A program made the translations under genes and the position numbers. From positions 1 to 35,004 of the forward strand of contig NCEB01000018.1 in assembly GCA_002280475.1 (NCBI GenBank): a DNA stretch of 35,004 bases, read 5' to 3'. Below the pieces are notes generated by a model. It saw nothing but the letters and a program-made list of their open reading frames with translations. It was not told the origin of the DNA and ran no database searches. The DNA comes from Brevundimonas subvibrioides. Lineage in GTDB: Bacteria > Pseudomonadota > Alphaproteobacteria > Caulobacterales > Caulobacteraceae. Below are positions 1-8,279 of the stretch, piece by piece; the first letter of the stretch is position 1, and each line of letters opens with the position of its first letter.

Positions 1-207
1 GCTCCAACCGCTTCCGCCGCGACAAGCTCGCAAGGCCTTGCGCCCTTCCCAGGCGACGGAACCGAGGGGGAGGGTAGCACGCATGCCAATGAGGGCGCGG
101 TGGCGGGGCTTCGAGCGCGACGGGCGTTGGATTCGTTGGCGGAATCCGGGCGAGTTCGGATGACTGAGCTTTTCTTTCGACGGTCTGGGCGGGGTTTGAG
201 GCCCGAA
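1..207. other. no supported gene (window edge)
   Basis: I recognise no gene in the first 207 bases. The only short frame with a plausible ribosome-binding site is a 24-codon Arg/Trp-rich plus-strand frame (89-163) behind a GGGGGAGGG stretch; it resembles no protein I know. The DNA may be spacer or the edge of a gene or RNA outside the window. Confidence 0.4.
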
Positions 208-431
208 AGGGTTTCATCACGGAGAGCACAGCGGGTTCACAACGGACACGACGGGACCGCGCGCGCGTCCCCAACGCCGATCGGTCCCGGTGGGAGCGGG
301 GGCCCAAAAGGTTTGGGGGCGGAGCCGCCCTTCCTTGCTGGCTATCGGAGGTGAGCGGTCGGCGACCTGTCCGTCCGTTCGGTGTCGTCGTGTCCCTTGT
401 GTCTTCGTTGTGCCCGTTGTGATGAAACCCT
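208..431. repeat. large palindromic repeat, copy 1
   Basis: A 224-bp element with a perfect 13-bp terminal inverted repeat (AGGGTTTCATCAC at 208-220, its complement at 419-431). The arms continue inward for about 50 bp and contain short repeated units of the type CACAACGGA / CACGACGGG. The core holds a small hairpin, GGGCGG-AG-CCGCCC, at 317-330. Related copies lie at 1380-1601 and 34777-34985. No long open frame is shared between copies and no target-site duplication is visible, so a non-coding MITE- or REP-like element is the best description. Confidence 0.85.
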
Positions 432-484
432 GCGGTCGGTACACACTCTCTGTCTGCGGAGAAGGGTAGGCTATATCCCACTGC

Positions 485-946
485 ATGCCCGCGCCCCGCA
501 TCTTCATCGACGCCGACGCCTGTCCCGTGAAGGACGAGGTCTATCGCGTGGCGGCGCGGTACGGACTGCATGTGTTCGTGGTGTCGAACGGGTGGATCAA
601 CACCCTGCGGGAGCCCTGGATCGAGCAGGTGGTGGTGGACGCCGGGCCCGACGTGGCGGACGACTGGATCGCCGAGCGGGCGGGACCGGGCGACATCGTC
701 ATCACGGCCGACATTCCCCTGGCGGATCGGTGCCTGAAGGCCGGGGCCCAAGCGATGAAGGCGAACGGCCAGGCCTTCAGCCCGGATTCGATCGGATCGG
801 CCCTGGCCGGGCGGATGGTGGGCGAGCATCTGCGGTCGATGGGTGTGGCGACGTCGGGGCCGCCGCCCTTCTCGGCCAAGGATCGCTCGGCGTTTCTCCA
901 GGCGCTGGACACGGCGGTGGTGCGGGCGAAGCGGGCGGTGGCATGA
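485..946 (+). CDS. YaiI/YqxD family protein (UPF0178, DUF188)
   Basis: A 153-residue protein of the YaiI/YqxD (DUF188) family, which resembles PIN/NYN-type nucleases in fold but has no established reaction. The family signature is at the N-terminus: FIDADACPVKDEVYRVA, about residues 6-22, with two aspartates and a cysteine. Further in, the acidic segments D-A-G-P-D-V-A-D-D-W and IVITADIPLA would fit a metal-binding pocket. Length matches the family (about 150). The stop overlaps the arfB start in an ATGA arrangement, so the two genes are probably cotranscribed. Copies of the large repeat flank the pair. Family assignment is firm, function unknown. Confidence 0.9.
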   Translation: MPAPRIFIDADACPVKDEVYRVAARYGLHVFVVSNGWINTLREPWIEQVVVDAGPDVADDWIAERAGPGDIVITADIPLADRCLKAGAQAMKANGQAFSPDSIGSALAGRMVGEHLRSMGVATSGPPPFSAKDRSAFLQALDTAVVRAKRAVA

Positions 947-1344
947 CCGTCATCCCGGACGACGAGCTGGAGTTCCGCTTCTTCCGGTCCGGCGGGCCGG
1001 GCGGGCAGAACGTCAACAAGGTCTCGACGGCGGTTCAACTGCGGTTCGACGCGCTGAACTCGCCCAGCCTGACCGACGCCGTGCGCGAGCGGTTGATGAA
1101 GGCGGCGGGCAGCCGGCTGACGCTGGACGGGGTGATCCTGATCACCGCCGTGCGGTTCCGGACGCAGGAGCGGAACCGGGCCGACGCACTGGAGCGGCTT
1201 CAGGGCCTGATCGACAAGGCCTCGGTCGCGCCGGTCCGTCGGATCGCGACGCGGCCGACGCGGGCGTCAAAGGAACGGCGGCTTCAGGCCAAGTCGGGCC
1301 GGTCGAACGTCAAGGCCAACCGGGGGCGGCCGGACCTGGATTGA
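943..1344 (+). CDS. arfB: alternative ribosome-rescue factor ArfB (peptidyl-tRNA hydrolase)
   Basis: A 133-residue class-I release-factor-like protein. The family releases nascent chains from ribosomes stalled on truncated mRNAs without needing a stop codon. The catalytic GGQ loop is at residues 20-22 within RSGGPGGQNVNKVST. There is no codon-recognition domain, as expected for ArfB/YaeJ. The C-terminal tail is very basic (KERRLQAKSGRSNVKANRGRP), matching the tail that enters the empty mRNA channel. The chosen ATG at 943 overlaps the preceding stop; earlier in-frame starts would cover the whole upstream gene. ArfB matters in Caulobacter when trans-translation is lost, which is family knowledge and not shown here. 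Confidence 0.95.
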   Translation: MTVIPDDELEFRFFRSGGPGGQNVNKVSTAVQLRFDALNSPSLTDAVRERLMKAAGSRLTLDGVILITAVRFRTQERNRADALERLQGLIDKASVAPVRRIATRPTRASKERRLQAKSGRSNVKANRGRPDLD

Positions 1345-1379
1345 CCGTATCGCGGTTCAAGGGGAGGGGTGGCCTGAAG

Positions 1380-1601
1380 AGGTTCATCACAGCGAGCACA
1401 ACGAAGGCACAAAGGACACGACGGGATCGATCGGACGTCGAGGGCGTCTCGCTCACCCAGGCACCGGGTATGAGAGAAGGGCGGCTTCGCCGCCAAGTCC
1501 AAGGTGCGACGCCGATCCTGAAGGGGATAATCGGCGACGAGGCCAAGCTCTCGATCCCGTCGTGTTCGTTGTGAACCCGTTGTGCTCGCCGTGATGAACC
1601 T
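1380..1601. repeat. large palindromic repeat, copy 2
   Basis: A 222-bp copy of the element at 208-431. The termini are AGGTTCATCAC (1380-1390) and its complement (1591-1601). The arms carry AGCGAGCACAACG, matched with one mismatch in the right arm. The central hairpin is GGCGGC-TTC-GCCGCC at 1480-1494. The right arm of this copy, read in reverse complement, is nearly identical to the left arm of copy 1, showing that the arms are homologous and not just similar in composition. It occupies almost the whole space between arfB and the next gene. Confidence 0.85.
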
Positions 1602-1643
1602 GTCTCAGAATCCCCGACGGGTCGGTCGGCTCGTCGAGAAGGT

Positions 1644-2255
1644 CTAGCGACCTTCGGTCGGCATCGGCTCGGCAGCTTGGGCGTCGGTTTCCGGCTCGGC
1701 CTCGGCTTCGGGCTCCGACGAGACCGGGGGCGCGGGGCGGAACAGCAGGGCGGAGATGCGGCCGTCCTCGTTCAGGCCAATGACCCATTGGGTCTCGGCG
1801 TTGTCGAAGGTGACCAGGAACTGGTTGGCGCCGTTGACCACGCCCTGGGGCGCGATCGGACCGAGCGCGCCGAAGCCCTGGACCAGAGGCTGAAGCTGGG
1901 CAAGCTGGGGCGTCAGCCGTCCGGCGAGATCGGGGGTGAACAGGTCCGCCTCGATCCGCCCGGCGGCGAGGTCGGCGATGACGGCGCGCAACAGACCCTC
2001 GGCGACGTCGGCCTCGGTCACCTGACCGGCGCTGGGCATGGCGATCGGCGCGCTGGGCGGCGCGGTGCGGGTAACGGGCGAATCGAAGCTGTTGGGCAGG
2101 GTGGCCGCCGCAACAGGCGCAGGCGTCGAGGCGGGGGCGAGCGAACGCGTCTGGGGCGACTGAACCGGAGCCGCCGTCTGGGCCAGCACCGGGGTGGCCA
2201 GGGCGAGGAGGGAGGCGGTGAGGAGGGTGGTCGCTTTGAGAGAGGGGCGGATCAT
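1644..2255 (-). CDS. secreted protein of unknown function
   Basis: A 203-residue protein that I cannot assign to a named family. It begins with a clear signal peptide: basic start (MIRPSLK), hydrophobic stretch LLTASLLALATPVLA, then a likely cleavage site before QTAAP. Residues about 20-60 are a Pro/Ala/Ser-rich linker. The middle resembles DUF3887-like domains in spacing (an ATLPNSF...LAAGRIEADLFTPDLAGRLT segment, then a short beta-rich part with VTFDNAETQWVIGLNEDGRISALLF), but that likeness is weak. The tail is acidic (SEPEAEAEPETDAQ). The ATG at 2255 has an AGGAAA ribosome-binding site; the longer frame would run through the end of ubiB. It lies 19 bp behind ubiB, where related genomes usually have other genes. 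Confidence 0.8.
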   Translation of the reverse strand: MIRPSLKATTLLTASLLALATPVLAQTAAPVQSPQTRSLAPASTPAPVAAATLPNSFDSPVTRTAPPSAPIAMPSAGQVTEADVAEGLLRAVIADLAAGRIEADLFTPDLAGRLTPQLAQLQPLVQGFGALGPIAPQGVVNGANQFLVTFDNAETQWVIGLNEDGRISALLFRPAPPVSSEPEAEAEPETDAQAAEPMPTEGR

Positions 2256-2274
2256 CAGGCGTTTCCTTTTCGGA

Positions 2275-3873
2275 TCAGCCCAGACTCCCGGGCCAAAGCG
2301 ACAGAACGAGGGCGGCCGTCGAAAGCGCGACCGCGACACCCACGCCAACCCCCAGCCAGCGGGACGGTTGCACCCGTTCGACCACCACCGTCTGGGTCGC
2401 GGGAGGGTCCTGGACCAGCCGCGAGATCGCGCGGGCGGCGGCGAGGCCCTCCTTTAGCGCGTCGCGGACCTGGGCCCGGGGGCCAAGTTCGCGCATGATC
2501 CAGCGTTCGACCACCGGCTGGGCGGCGGACCACAGATCGTGATCGGGGTTGAGGCGACGCGCCACACCCTCGACCGAGACCATGGTCTTCTGCAGCAGGA
2601 TCAGCTCGGGCCGCAGGTGCATGTCGAACAGGGCGGTGATCTCGAACAGCTGGCCTAGCAGCCGGCCCATCGACACCTGGGACGCGGCGCGGCCGATCAC
2701 GGGCTCTCCGACGGCGCGCAGGGCCTGGGCGAAGGCCTCGACCGAATGGTGCGGCGGGACATAGCCGGCCTCGAAATGCACGCGCGCGATACGGGGATAG
2801 TCGCGGGTCAGGAAGCCCCACAGGATCTCGGCGAGGTATCGCCGCTCTGCCGGGCCCAGGCGGCCGACGATGCCGAAGTCGATGGCGGTCAGCTCGGCCG
2901 GGGCGTGGGTGAACAGGTTCCCCTCATGCAGGTCGGCGTGGAAGGTGCCGTGGTCCAGCGCCTGGACCAGGAAGGCGCGCACGACGTTGTCGGCGAGCGC
3001 ATTGATGTCCATGCCCGGCTGGCGGATGGCCTCCGGGTCGGTCATGGGCAGGCCGGTGGCCCATTCCAGCGTCAGGACGCGCTTTCCGACACCGTCCCAG
3101 ACGACCTTGGGGGCCGACATATGGGCTCCGTCGGCCCGGGCTTTCTCCATGATGTCATGAAGCTCGGAGGCGGCGGCGGCCTCCAGCCGCATGTCCAGCT
3201 CCAGATACATGGAGCGGGCGACGGTCTCGACGAAGGCGCGGGGCTCCAGCCGCCGCGCGGCGGGGACCAGCCGATCGACCAGGCCGGCAGCGAGACGCAT
3301 GGCGTCCAGGCCCGTGACGACACGACGTTCTACGCCCGGGCGCAGCACTTTGACCGCGACCTTCCTCCCGTCCGCCAGCCAGGCGGGGTGGGCCTGGGCC
3401 AGCGACGCCGCGCCGACCGGATCGCCAAAGTCGAGGAACAGGCTGTCGACCGGGCGGCCGATCGAGCGCTCGATCTCGCGCCGGGCCTGGTCGGTGGGGA
3501 AGGGCGGCAGGCTGTCCTTGAGCCGGCCGAGATCACGCGCGAACTCGATGCCGAAGATGTCGGCGCGGGTGGCCATGACCTGGCCCAGCTTGATGGCGAC
3601 GGGACCCAGGGTCTCGAAGGCGCGGCCCAGGCGCTGGCCGGGTCGGCCGTTCCTGCCGTCCTTGCCCGCGAACAGGTGGACGAAGCCCGCGACGGGCCGG
3701 AACCAGGCGGGCAGAAGATGGGTGATCTCGCGCGGCAGCAGGGCGTCGTGACGCGCCAGGGCCCCGCCCCAGCGGATCAGCCGCCAGATCGCGCCGATGG
3801 GATCGCGCACGGGCACGGTCGGCGGGGCGGCGGGAGCGACCCGGTATGACGGGTTCAGGCTCAGACCGCCCAC
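2275..3873 (-). CDS. ubiB: UbiB-family atypical kinase for ubiquinone biosynthesis
   Basis: A 532-residue protein of the ABC1/ADCK/UbiB family, membrane-associated ATPases needed for coenzyme Q synthesis. The KxGQ motif is present ([16 protein letters not shown]), followed by the small-residue loop GAASLAQAH, the ATP-site lysine in VAVKVLRPG, the catalytic [11 protein letters not shown] and the metal-binding IDFGIVG. A hydrophobic C-terminal segment ([17 protein letters not shown]) fits the usual membrane anchor. No ATG lies near the expected N-terminus; I chose the GTG at 3873, which overlaps the last 13 bases of ubiE. The first upstream ATG (4029) would cover 169 bases of ubiE. Translational coupling with ubiE is likely. 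Confidence 0.93.
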   Translation of the reverse strand: MGGLSLNPSYRVAPAAPPTVPVRDPIGAIWRLIRWGGALARHDALLPREITHLLPAWFRPVAGFVHLFAGKDGRNGRPGQRLGRAFETLGPVAIKLGQVMATRADIFGIEFARDLGRLKDSLPPFPTDQARREIERSIGRPVDSLFLDFGDPVGAASLAQAHPAWLADGRKVAVKVLRPGVERRVVTGLDAMRLAAGLVDRLVPAARRLEPRAFVETVARSMYLELDMRLEAAAASELHDIMEKARADGAHMSAPKVVWDGVGKRVLTLEWATGLPMTDPEAIRQPGMDINALADNVVRAFLVQALDHGTFHADLHEGNLFTHAPAELTAIDFGIVGRLGPAERRYLAEILWGFLTRDYPRIARVHFEAGYVPPHHSVEAFAQALRAVGEPVIGRAASQVSMGRLLGQLFEITALFDMHLRPELILLQKTMVSVEGVARRLNPDHDLWSAAQPVVERWIMRELGPRAQVRDALKEGLAAARAISRLVQDPPATQTVVVERVQPSRWLGVGVGVAVALSTAALVLSLWPGSLG

Positions 3874-4625
3874 CCGAAATGGATCGCCGCGACCCCGCCG
3901 GACAGGTTGGTCACGGCGACGCGGGAAAAGCCGGCGTCCTCGATCATCTCCTTGAAGGTCGACTGATCGGGGAAGCGGCGGATGCTCTCGACCAGATACT
4001 GATAGCTGTCGCGGTCCTTGGCGACCCACTGCCCGATGCGCGGGATGGCGTGGAAGGACCAGGCGTCATAGGCGGTCCGGATCGCCTCGGCCGTCGGGCG
4101 CGAGAACTCCAGGCACAGGAAGCGGCCGCCGGGCTTGAGCACGCGGCGCGCCTCCTTCAGGGCCACGGCGATATCGGCGACATTCCGGATGCCGAAGCTG
4201 ATCGAATAGGCGTCGACCGAGGCGTCGGGGATGGGCAGCTTCATGGCGTCGCCGACGGTCCAGACCATCTCGGGCTCGCCGCCCTTGGCGACCCCCGCCA
4301 GGATCATCTCGGCGTTGTAGTCGAGCACGATGACGGAGGCGTCGGTACCGCCGCGTCGCTCCTGGGCGCGCCGGGCCATCCTGGAATACCGCCGGGCCAT
4401 ATCGCCGGTGCCGCCCGCGACGTCGAGGATGGTCTCGCCCGGGCGGGGGTTGAGCTTTGCGGCGGCCGCGTCCTTCCACAGCCGGTGGACGCCGCCGCTC
4501 ATGAGGTCGTTCATCAGGTCGTAGCTGGAGGCCACGCTGTCGAACACGCCTCGCACCATGCGCACCTTCTCGCGCGCATCGACGTCGCGAAAGCCGAAGG
4601 AGGAGGTCTTGGACGTCTCGGTCAT
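3861..4625 (-). CDS. ubiE: UbiE/MenG C-methyltransferase of ubiquinone/menaquinone synthesis
   Basis: A 254-residue SAM-dependent methyltransferase that C-methylates 2-methoxy-6-polyprenyl-1,4-benzoquinol, and demethylmenaquinol in organisms that make it. The UbiE hallmark [28 protein letters not shown] is at about residues 24-51, followed by SAM motif I ([14 protein letters not shown]), the [12 protein letters not shown] segment and [12 protein letters not shown]. Length is typical (about 250). It sits directly upstream of ubiB with overlapping ends, forming a quinone-biosynthesis unit. The gene 66 bp upstream encodes a Crp/Fnr regulator that may be cotranscribed. Confidence 0.97.
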   Translation of the reverse strand: MTETSKTSSFGFRDVDAREKVRMVRGVFDSVASSYDLMNDLMSGGVHRLWKDAAAAKLNPRPGETILDVAGGTGDMARRYSRMARRAQERRGGTDASVIVLDYNAEMILAGVAKGGEPEMVWTVGDAMKLPIPDASVDAYSISFGIRNVADIAVALKEARRVLKPGGRFLCLEFSRPTAEAIRTAYDAWSFHAIPRIGQWVAKDRDSYQYLVESIRRFPDQSTFKEMIEDAGFSRVAVTNLSGGVAAIHFGWAV

Positions 4626-4691
4626 GGCCGGGGTCTAGCGGGTCGGCGGGCCCGCGTCATCCGCCCGCGTGGCCGCAGGGCCCGCGTGGGC

Positions 4692-5393
4692 TCACGCCGC
4701 CTTGGGCACCGGCAGGCGCAGATCCTTCATGACGCCGCGAATGGCCATATAGCAGCCGCAGGCATGGTCCTCGAGCGCCGGACGGTCCAGCACCTCGACC
4801 CAGCCCCGGCCGCGCCGGATCAGCCCCTTGTCGACCAGCTGGGACCCGACCTCGGACACGGTGGCGCGGCGCACGCCCAGCATGCCGGCGATATCGGCCT
4901 GGGTCAGGTCGAACCGGTCGCCCTCGGCGCGGTCGTGAAGGGTCAGGAGCCAGCGGGCCAGACGCTCGTCCAGCCGGTGCTGGGCATTGCAGGCGGCGGT
5001 CTGCTGGACCTGGGCGAACAGGCTTTCGGTGTAGCGCGACAGGGCGTTCCTGAGGGTGTCGCTCTCGCTCAGGGCCTGGGAGAAGACCTCGGCCGGGCAG
5101 CAGGCGGCGGACCCCTCGATCTGGGCGATGGCGCGGCTGGAGGCGCGGCCGTTCATGGGGCCGCAGGTCACGCCGACCAGGCCTTCGCGGCCGATGGCGG
5201 CGGTCTCGATCAGCCGGTCCTCGGGCAGGACGGTCATCAGCGACACCACGCCGTTGAGAGGGAACCAGACCTCGTCCACCTCTTCGCCCGCGTCGTACAG
5301 CATCTGACCCTGGGCAAAGGGCCTTTCGCCCAGGTGAGGCTCCAGCCGTTGCCGGTCGGCGTCGGCGAGCGAGGCGATCCACAGATTGTCCAC
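4692..5393 (-). CDS. Crp/Fnr-family transcriptional regulator
   Basis: A 233-residue regulator. Residues about 15-120 form a cyclic-nucleotide-binding-type beta-barrel (FAQGQMLYDAGEEVDEVWFPLNGVVSLM, typical of the family), and residues about 150-225 a Crp-type winged helix (LTQADIAGMLGVRRATVSEVGSQLVDKGLIRRGRGWVEVLD). It has no N-terminal cysteine cluster of the FNR type. The phosphate-binding motif of true CRP is not obvious, so its signal is unknown. Isolated cysteines occur at SAACCPAE and near the C-terminus (HACGCY). The start is a GTG with GGAG eight bases upstream. It precedes ubiE-ubiB on the same strand; a role in respiratory adjustment is inference. Confidence 0.92.
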   Translation of the reverse strand: MDNLWIASLADADRQRLEPHLGERPFAQGQMLYDAGEEVDEVWFPLNGVVSLMTVLPEDRLIETAAIGREGLVGVTCGPMNGRASSRAIAQIEGSAACCPAEVFSQALSESDTLRNALSRYTESLFAQVQQTAACNAQHRLDERLARWLLTLHDRAEGDRFDLTQADIAGMLGVRRATVSEVGSQLVDKGLIRRGRGWVEVLDRPALEDHACGCYMAIRGVMKDLRLPVPKAA

Positions 5394-5471
5394 GACGAGG
5401 CTCCGATCTGAACAATGGCGACGCTTCCCAACGCCCAGCCTGGCCGCGCGTTCCCGGACGCGGGTTCGACC

Positions 5472-5487
5472 CCGGGCGCTTGCCCGG
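5472..5487. other. small hairpin upstream of phhB
   Basis: CCGGGC-GCTT-GCCCGG is a perfect 6-bp stem with a four-base loop, 28 bases before the phhB start and inside the divergent gap with the Crp/Fnr gene. It could be a structured leader or an operator half. There is no U-tract, so it is not a convincing terminator. Confidence 0.4.
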
Positions 5488-5514
5488 CCGGGGGCGGCGG
5501 TCTAGGCCAGCGGG

Positions 5515-5817
5515 ATGACCCGTCCCACCATCGATCCCGCCGCCGCCGCCGCCGATCTGACCGCCTGGGCCGTCGCGCCCGGCGACCGCCCGGCCCTCCA
5601 TCGCGCCCTGACGTTCAAGGATTTCAACGCCGCCTTCGGCTTCATGACCCGCGTCGCCATCAAGGCCGAGACCATGGATCACCATCCGGAATGGTCCAAT
5701 GTCTACAACCGGGTCGAGGTGCTGCTGACGACCCACGACGCGGGCGGGGTGACCGAGCTGGACACGACGCTGGCGCGCTTCATCGACGAGGCCGCCGCCG
5801 GCCTGGGGGGACACTGA
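5515..5817 (+). CDS. phhB: 4a-hydroxytetrahydrobiopterin dehydratase (pterin-4a-carbinolamine dehydratase)
   Basis: A 100-residue PCD/DCoH family protein. The enzyme dehydrates the 4a-hydroxy pterin left by aromatic amino acid hydroxylases and recycles the cofactor. The active-site signature is present: H56-H57-P58 with W60 in [18 protein letters not shown], then H74-D75 in [12 protein letters not shown]. Length is typical (about 95-105). No strong Shine-Dalgarno precedes the ATG. The SDR gene follows after one base and is probably cotranscribed. No phenylalanine hydroxylase is visible in this window. Confidence 0.95.
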   Translation: MTRPTIDPAAAAADLTAWAVAPGDRPALHRALTFKDFNAAFGFMTRVAIKAETMDHHPEWSNVYNRVEVLLTTHDAGGVTELDTTLARFIDEAAAGLGGH

Positions 5818-5818
5818 C

Positions 5819-6601
5819 ATGACCGGACGCGTCGCGGGCAAGACGGCCATGATCACGGGAGCGGCCGGAGGGCTGGGCGAGGCCATGGCGCGCATGCTGG
5901 TGCGGGAGGGAGCCAGGGTCGCCGTGACCGATATCGACGGAGCGCGCGCCGAGGCCCTGGCGGCGTCGATCAACGCCGAGACGCCGGGGTCGGCCTTCGC
6001 CTTTCAGCACGACGTGGCCGACGAGGCGCGCTGGGCGGCGGTAGTCGCCGAGGCCGTGGCGGCGATGGGATCGTTGTCGGTTCTGGTCAACAACGCCGGG
6101 GTCGGGGGGCCCCTGACCTTCGTCGAGGACGACACGGTCGAGAACTGGCAGCGTCAGTTCGACATCAATCTGAAGTCCGTGATGCTGGGCGCCAAGCACG
6201 GCATGCCGCATCTGCGCGCGGCGGCCCCTGCCTCGATCGTGAACATCTCGTCGATCGCCGCGCTGGCGGCAGGGCCCGGCATGGGGGCCTACAACGCCAC
6301 CAAGGCGGCGGTGTGGATGTACACCAAGACCCTGGCGCTGGAGGCGGCCAAGAAGGACTGGAACGTGCGCTGCAACTCGGTGCATCCGGTCTTCATCAAG
6401 ACCCCGATCCTGGACCCGTTCGTGGCCATGGCGGGCGGCGACGAGGCGACGGCGCACCAGAAGCTGGCGCGCGGGATTCCGCTGAAGCGCATCGGCGAGC
6501 CGGACGACGTGGCCTATCTGGTGGTCTATCTGGCGTCGGACGAGTCGAAGTTCGTGACCGGGTCGGAGTTCAAGATCGACGGTGGCATGACGGCGCAGTG
6601 A
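5819..6601 (+). CDS. SDR-family NAD(P)-dependent oxidoreductase
   Basis: A 260-residue classical short-chain dehydrogenase. It has the Rossmann glycine motif TGAAGGLG (13-20), an aspartate after beta-2 (VAVTDID) that favours NAD over NADP, NNAG (91-94), the catalytic N117, S144, Y158 and K162 (YNATK), and the C-terminal DGGMTAQ. Related proteins are often annotated as 3-beta/17-beta-hydroxysteroid or glucose dehydrogenases, but the substrate cannot be read from sequence. It begins one base after phhB, suggesting coupling, although no shared pathway is evident. Confidence 0.95.
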   Translation: MTGRVAGKTAMITGAAGGLGEAMARMLVREGARVAVTDIDGARAEALAASINAETPGSAFAFQHDVADEARWAAVVAEAVAAMGSLSVLVNNAGVGGPLTFVEDDTVENWQRQFDINLKSVMLGAKHGMPHLRAAAPASIVNISSIAALAAGPGMGAYNATKAAVWMYTKTLALEAAKKDWNVRCNSVHPVFIKTPILDPFVAMAGGDEATAHQKLARGIPLKRIGEPDDVAYLVVYLASDESKFVTGSEFKIDGGMTAQ

Positions 6602-6660
6602 GTTGGGGCGCTACCGCTCGGCTCCCGGAGCCTCGCTGCTTGAGCGCGTTTCGCCTGTGT

Positions 6661-7950
6661 TCATGGCAGCAGATCGACCGGCAGGATTTGGCTCGACAGC
6701 AGTGTTTCCATGCCCTGCCAGCGGTCCGGGCCCTGGCGCTCGACCCAGGCCTGGACCACGTCGCGGCCGAGGCCGTAGTTGATGATGTAACTGCGGTAGG
6801 TGTCGATGAAGCGCACGCGCTGGGCCGCGCGCTCGGGCGTGGTCAGCATGTATTGCGACAAGAGGCGCGTCGCCTCGGCCCGGTCGATGCGGCCGGCCAG
6901 ATAGGCGTCGGCGACGGTGTATTCGGCGCGACCCAGCCGACGGACCAGGGCGTTCAGCCGGGCCTTCTGCTCGACCGGCGGGCCGGTCAGGCCCGCGAGC
7001 GGCAGCAGGACGTCACGCTCGAACACGGCGGCCTCGTCGCCCGGGAAGGCCAGGTCGATGCCGTAGTTGGCGCTGCCCTCCGCCACGAAGGACATGGGCG
7101 AATAGAGGGGATAGACGCTCATCTCGACCCAGCCGCGCTCCACCACGAAGGTCTGTTCCAGAAGCGCGTTGTAGACGTGGTGGCCGGGGTAGCCCTCGTG
7201 GCAGCCCAGGTCGATGGCTCGGTCGGTGAAGATGGGCTGGTCGGTGTTGATCTCGATCCGGCTGGCGGCGTCGCCCTGATAGTAGTTGTAGCCCGACCAG
7301 GGCTTGTCGGTGACGAAGGCCAGGGTGAACCGCTCGTTCGCGGGCAGGGCGATGTGGCGGACGGTGCGGGCGCGGCATTCGGCGATCGAGGCGTCGAACA
7401 CGGTCTGGAGCCGGTCGGTCGGGATCTGGAACCCGGTGCGGAAGGCGGCGACGCGCGCGGCAAGCTCGCCCTCGCCGGGCACGAGCCGGTCGATCTCGGC
7501 CAGGATGGGGTCATAGGCCGACAGGGGCAGGATTTCTGGCCGAACGCCGAACAGGGCCTCGGCCTCGTCTGCGAAACTCATCCGCTCGCCGCCGATCATG
7601 CGAAGCCGCGCCGACGCCGCCGAGACATGGGCCAGCAGATAGGCCTTTCGCTGGACCACGGCGGGATCGGCACCCGTGGTCGAGACCGCATTCAGACGCC
7701 GGGTCAGGGAGGCCGCGCCCTGGATCAGGGCGGGCACCTCACGCGCGTTGGCCTCGGCCGCCGCCGCCCACTCGGGCGGGCCGTAATAGGCGTCGACATA
7801 GCCCGGCTCGCGCTCGCCGATCTCCAGGATCAGGGCGACATAGTCACGGGCGATGGCGTCCAGGCTGTCGCCGGACGGATCGGGCCGCCCGGCGGGCGTG
7901 GTGGCGCAGGCCCCCAGCAGAAGCAGAAATCCCAGCACCAGTGCGCGCAT
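6661..7950 (-). CDS. DUF885-family lipoprotein, putative metallopeptidase
   Basis: A 429-residue protein. The N-terminus has a lipoprotein signal (MRALVLGFLLLLGAC, cysteine 15), so it is probably anchored in the outer or inner membrane facing the periplasm. The DUF885 hallmark appears as CHEGYPGHHVYNALLEQ, resembling an HExxH-type zinc site, followed by a downstream FVAEGSANYG segment that fits the second metal-ligand region. The N-terminal part contains GYVDAYYGPPEW, common in this subfamily. The start is well supported by AGGGAG eight bases upstream. It is transcribed away from the tRNA and towards the SDR gene. Peptidase activity is inferred from the motif. Confidence 0.88.
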   Translation of the reverse strand: MRALVLGFLLLLGACATTPAGRPDPSGDSLDAIARDYVALILEIGEREPGYVDAYYGPPEWAAAAEANAREVPALIQGAASLTRRLNAVSTTGADPAVVQRKAYLLAHVSAASARLRMIGGERMSFADEAEALFGVRPEILPLSAYDPILAEIDRLVPGEGELAARVAAFRTGFQIPTDRLQTVFDASIAECRARTVRHIALPANERFTLAFVTDKPWSGYNYYQGDAASRIEINTDQPIFTDRAIDLGCHEGYPGHHVYNALLEQTFVVERGWVEMSVYPLYSPMSFVAEGSANYGIDLAFPGDEAAVFERDVLLPLAGLTGPPVEQKARLNALVRRLGRAEYTVADAYLAGRIDRAEATRLLSQYMLTTPERAAQRVRFIDTYRSYIINYGLGRDVVQAWVERQGPDRWQGMETLLSSQILPVDLLP

Positions 7951-8015
7951 GGCGTCGTCTCCCTCTTGATCTTCGGCGGGACGCTAGAGCCTCTTCGGCC
8001 TGGTTGAAACAGACA

Positions 8016-8048
8016 CCGCCATCCTCGGATCAAGTCCGAGGATGGCGG
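8016..8048. repeat. REP-like hairpin
   Basis: CCGCCATCCTCGGA (8016-8029), a five-base loop, then the exact complement (8035-8048): a perfect 14-bp stem. It lies upstream of both flanking genes and has no U-tract, so it is not a terminator. The CATCCTCGGA...TCCGAGGATG type of palindrome is, from general knowledge, widely dispersed in alphaproteobacterial genomes. Confidence 0.8.
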
Positions 8049-8140
8049 AGCAGGTTGTGACGCTCGCCCGTATTCGGGATTGAGGCGCGCCCCCCGCTGC
8101 TGTATGGCCCTTCGTCCGGTCGTCAAGCGACCGCGCGGAT

Positions 8141-8217
8141 GCACCCGTAGCTCAGCTGGATAGAGTACTGCCCTCCGAAGGCAGGGGTCAGAGGTTCGAA
8201 TCCTCTCGGGTGCGCCA
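8141..8217 (+). tRNA. tRNA-Arg (anticodon CCG)
   Basis: A 77-base tRNA with encoded CCA. The acceptor stem is GCACCCG (8141-8147) with CGGGTGC (8207-8213). The D-arm contains AGCTCAGCTGGATAGAG, the anticodon stem is CTGCC/GGCAG around loop CTCCGAA (anticodon CCG), and the T-arm is GAGG-TTCGAATC-CTC. The discriminator is G. It would read CGG codons, which are abundant in this GC-rich genome. It converges with the TSUP permease gene 62 bp downstream. Confidence 0.97.
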
Positions 8218-8279
8218 TTTCCCCATCAGCAACGACCATCGAGGGCGACCTGTGGCCTGGGGGCCTTTCGACGCCCCGA

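Noticed and set aside
89..163. 24-codon frame rich in Arg and Trp with a purine-rich upstream stretch
   Set aside because: Too short, no family resemblance, and the composition is what GC-rich random sequence gives; it was kept only as a remark.
208..431. Copy 1 of the large repeat as a CRISPR array or tRNA-like gene
   Set aside because: The units are degenerate, not evenly spaced, and form inverted arms; there are no identical repeats with unique spacers.
382..942. N-terminal extension of the arfB frame
   Set aside because: It runs antiparallel in frame to the UPF0178 gene with Arg/Gly-rich low complexity; the release-factor domain begins right at the ATG at 943.
3846..5411. Long plus-strand frame (521 codons) opposite ubiE and the Crp/Fnr gene
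   Set aside because: It lacks any domain and consists of Gly/Ala/Asp/His/Arg-rich sequence, the shadow of a high-GC gene on the other strand.
6313..8007. 564-codon plus-strand frame opposite the DUF885 gene
   Set aside because: No recognisable domain; the opposite strand encodes a lipoprotein with complete motifs and a good ribosome site.
8016..8048. Terminator of the DUF885 gene or the tRNA
   Set aside because: It lies upstream of both transcription units, so it cannot end either.
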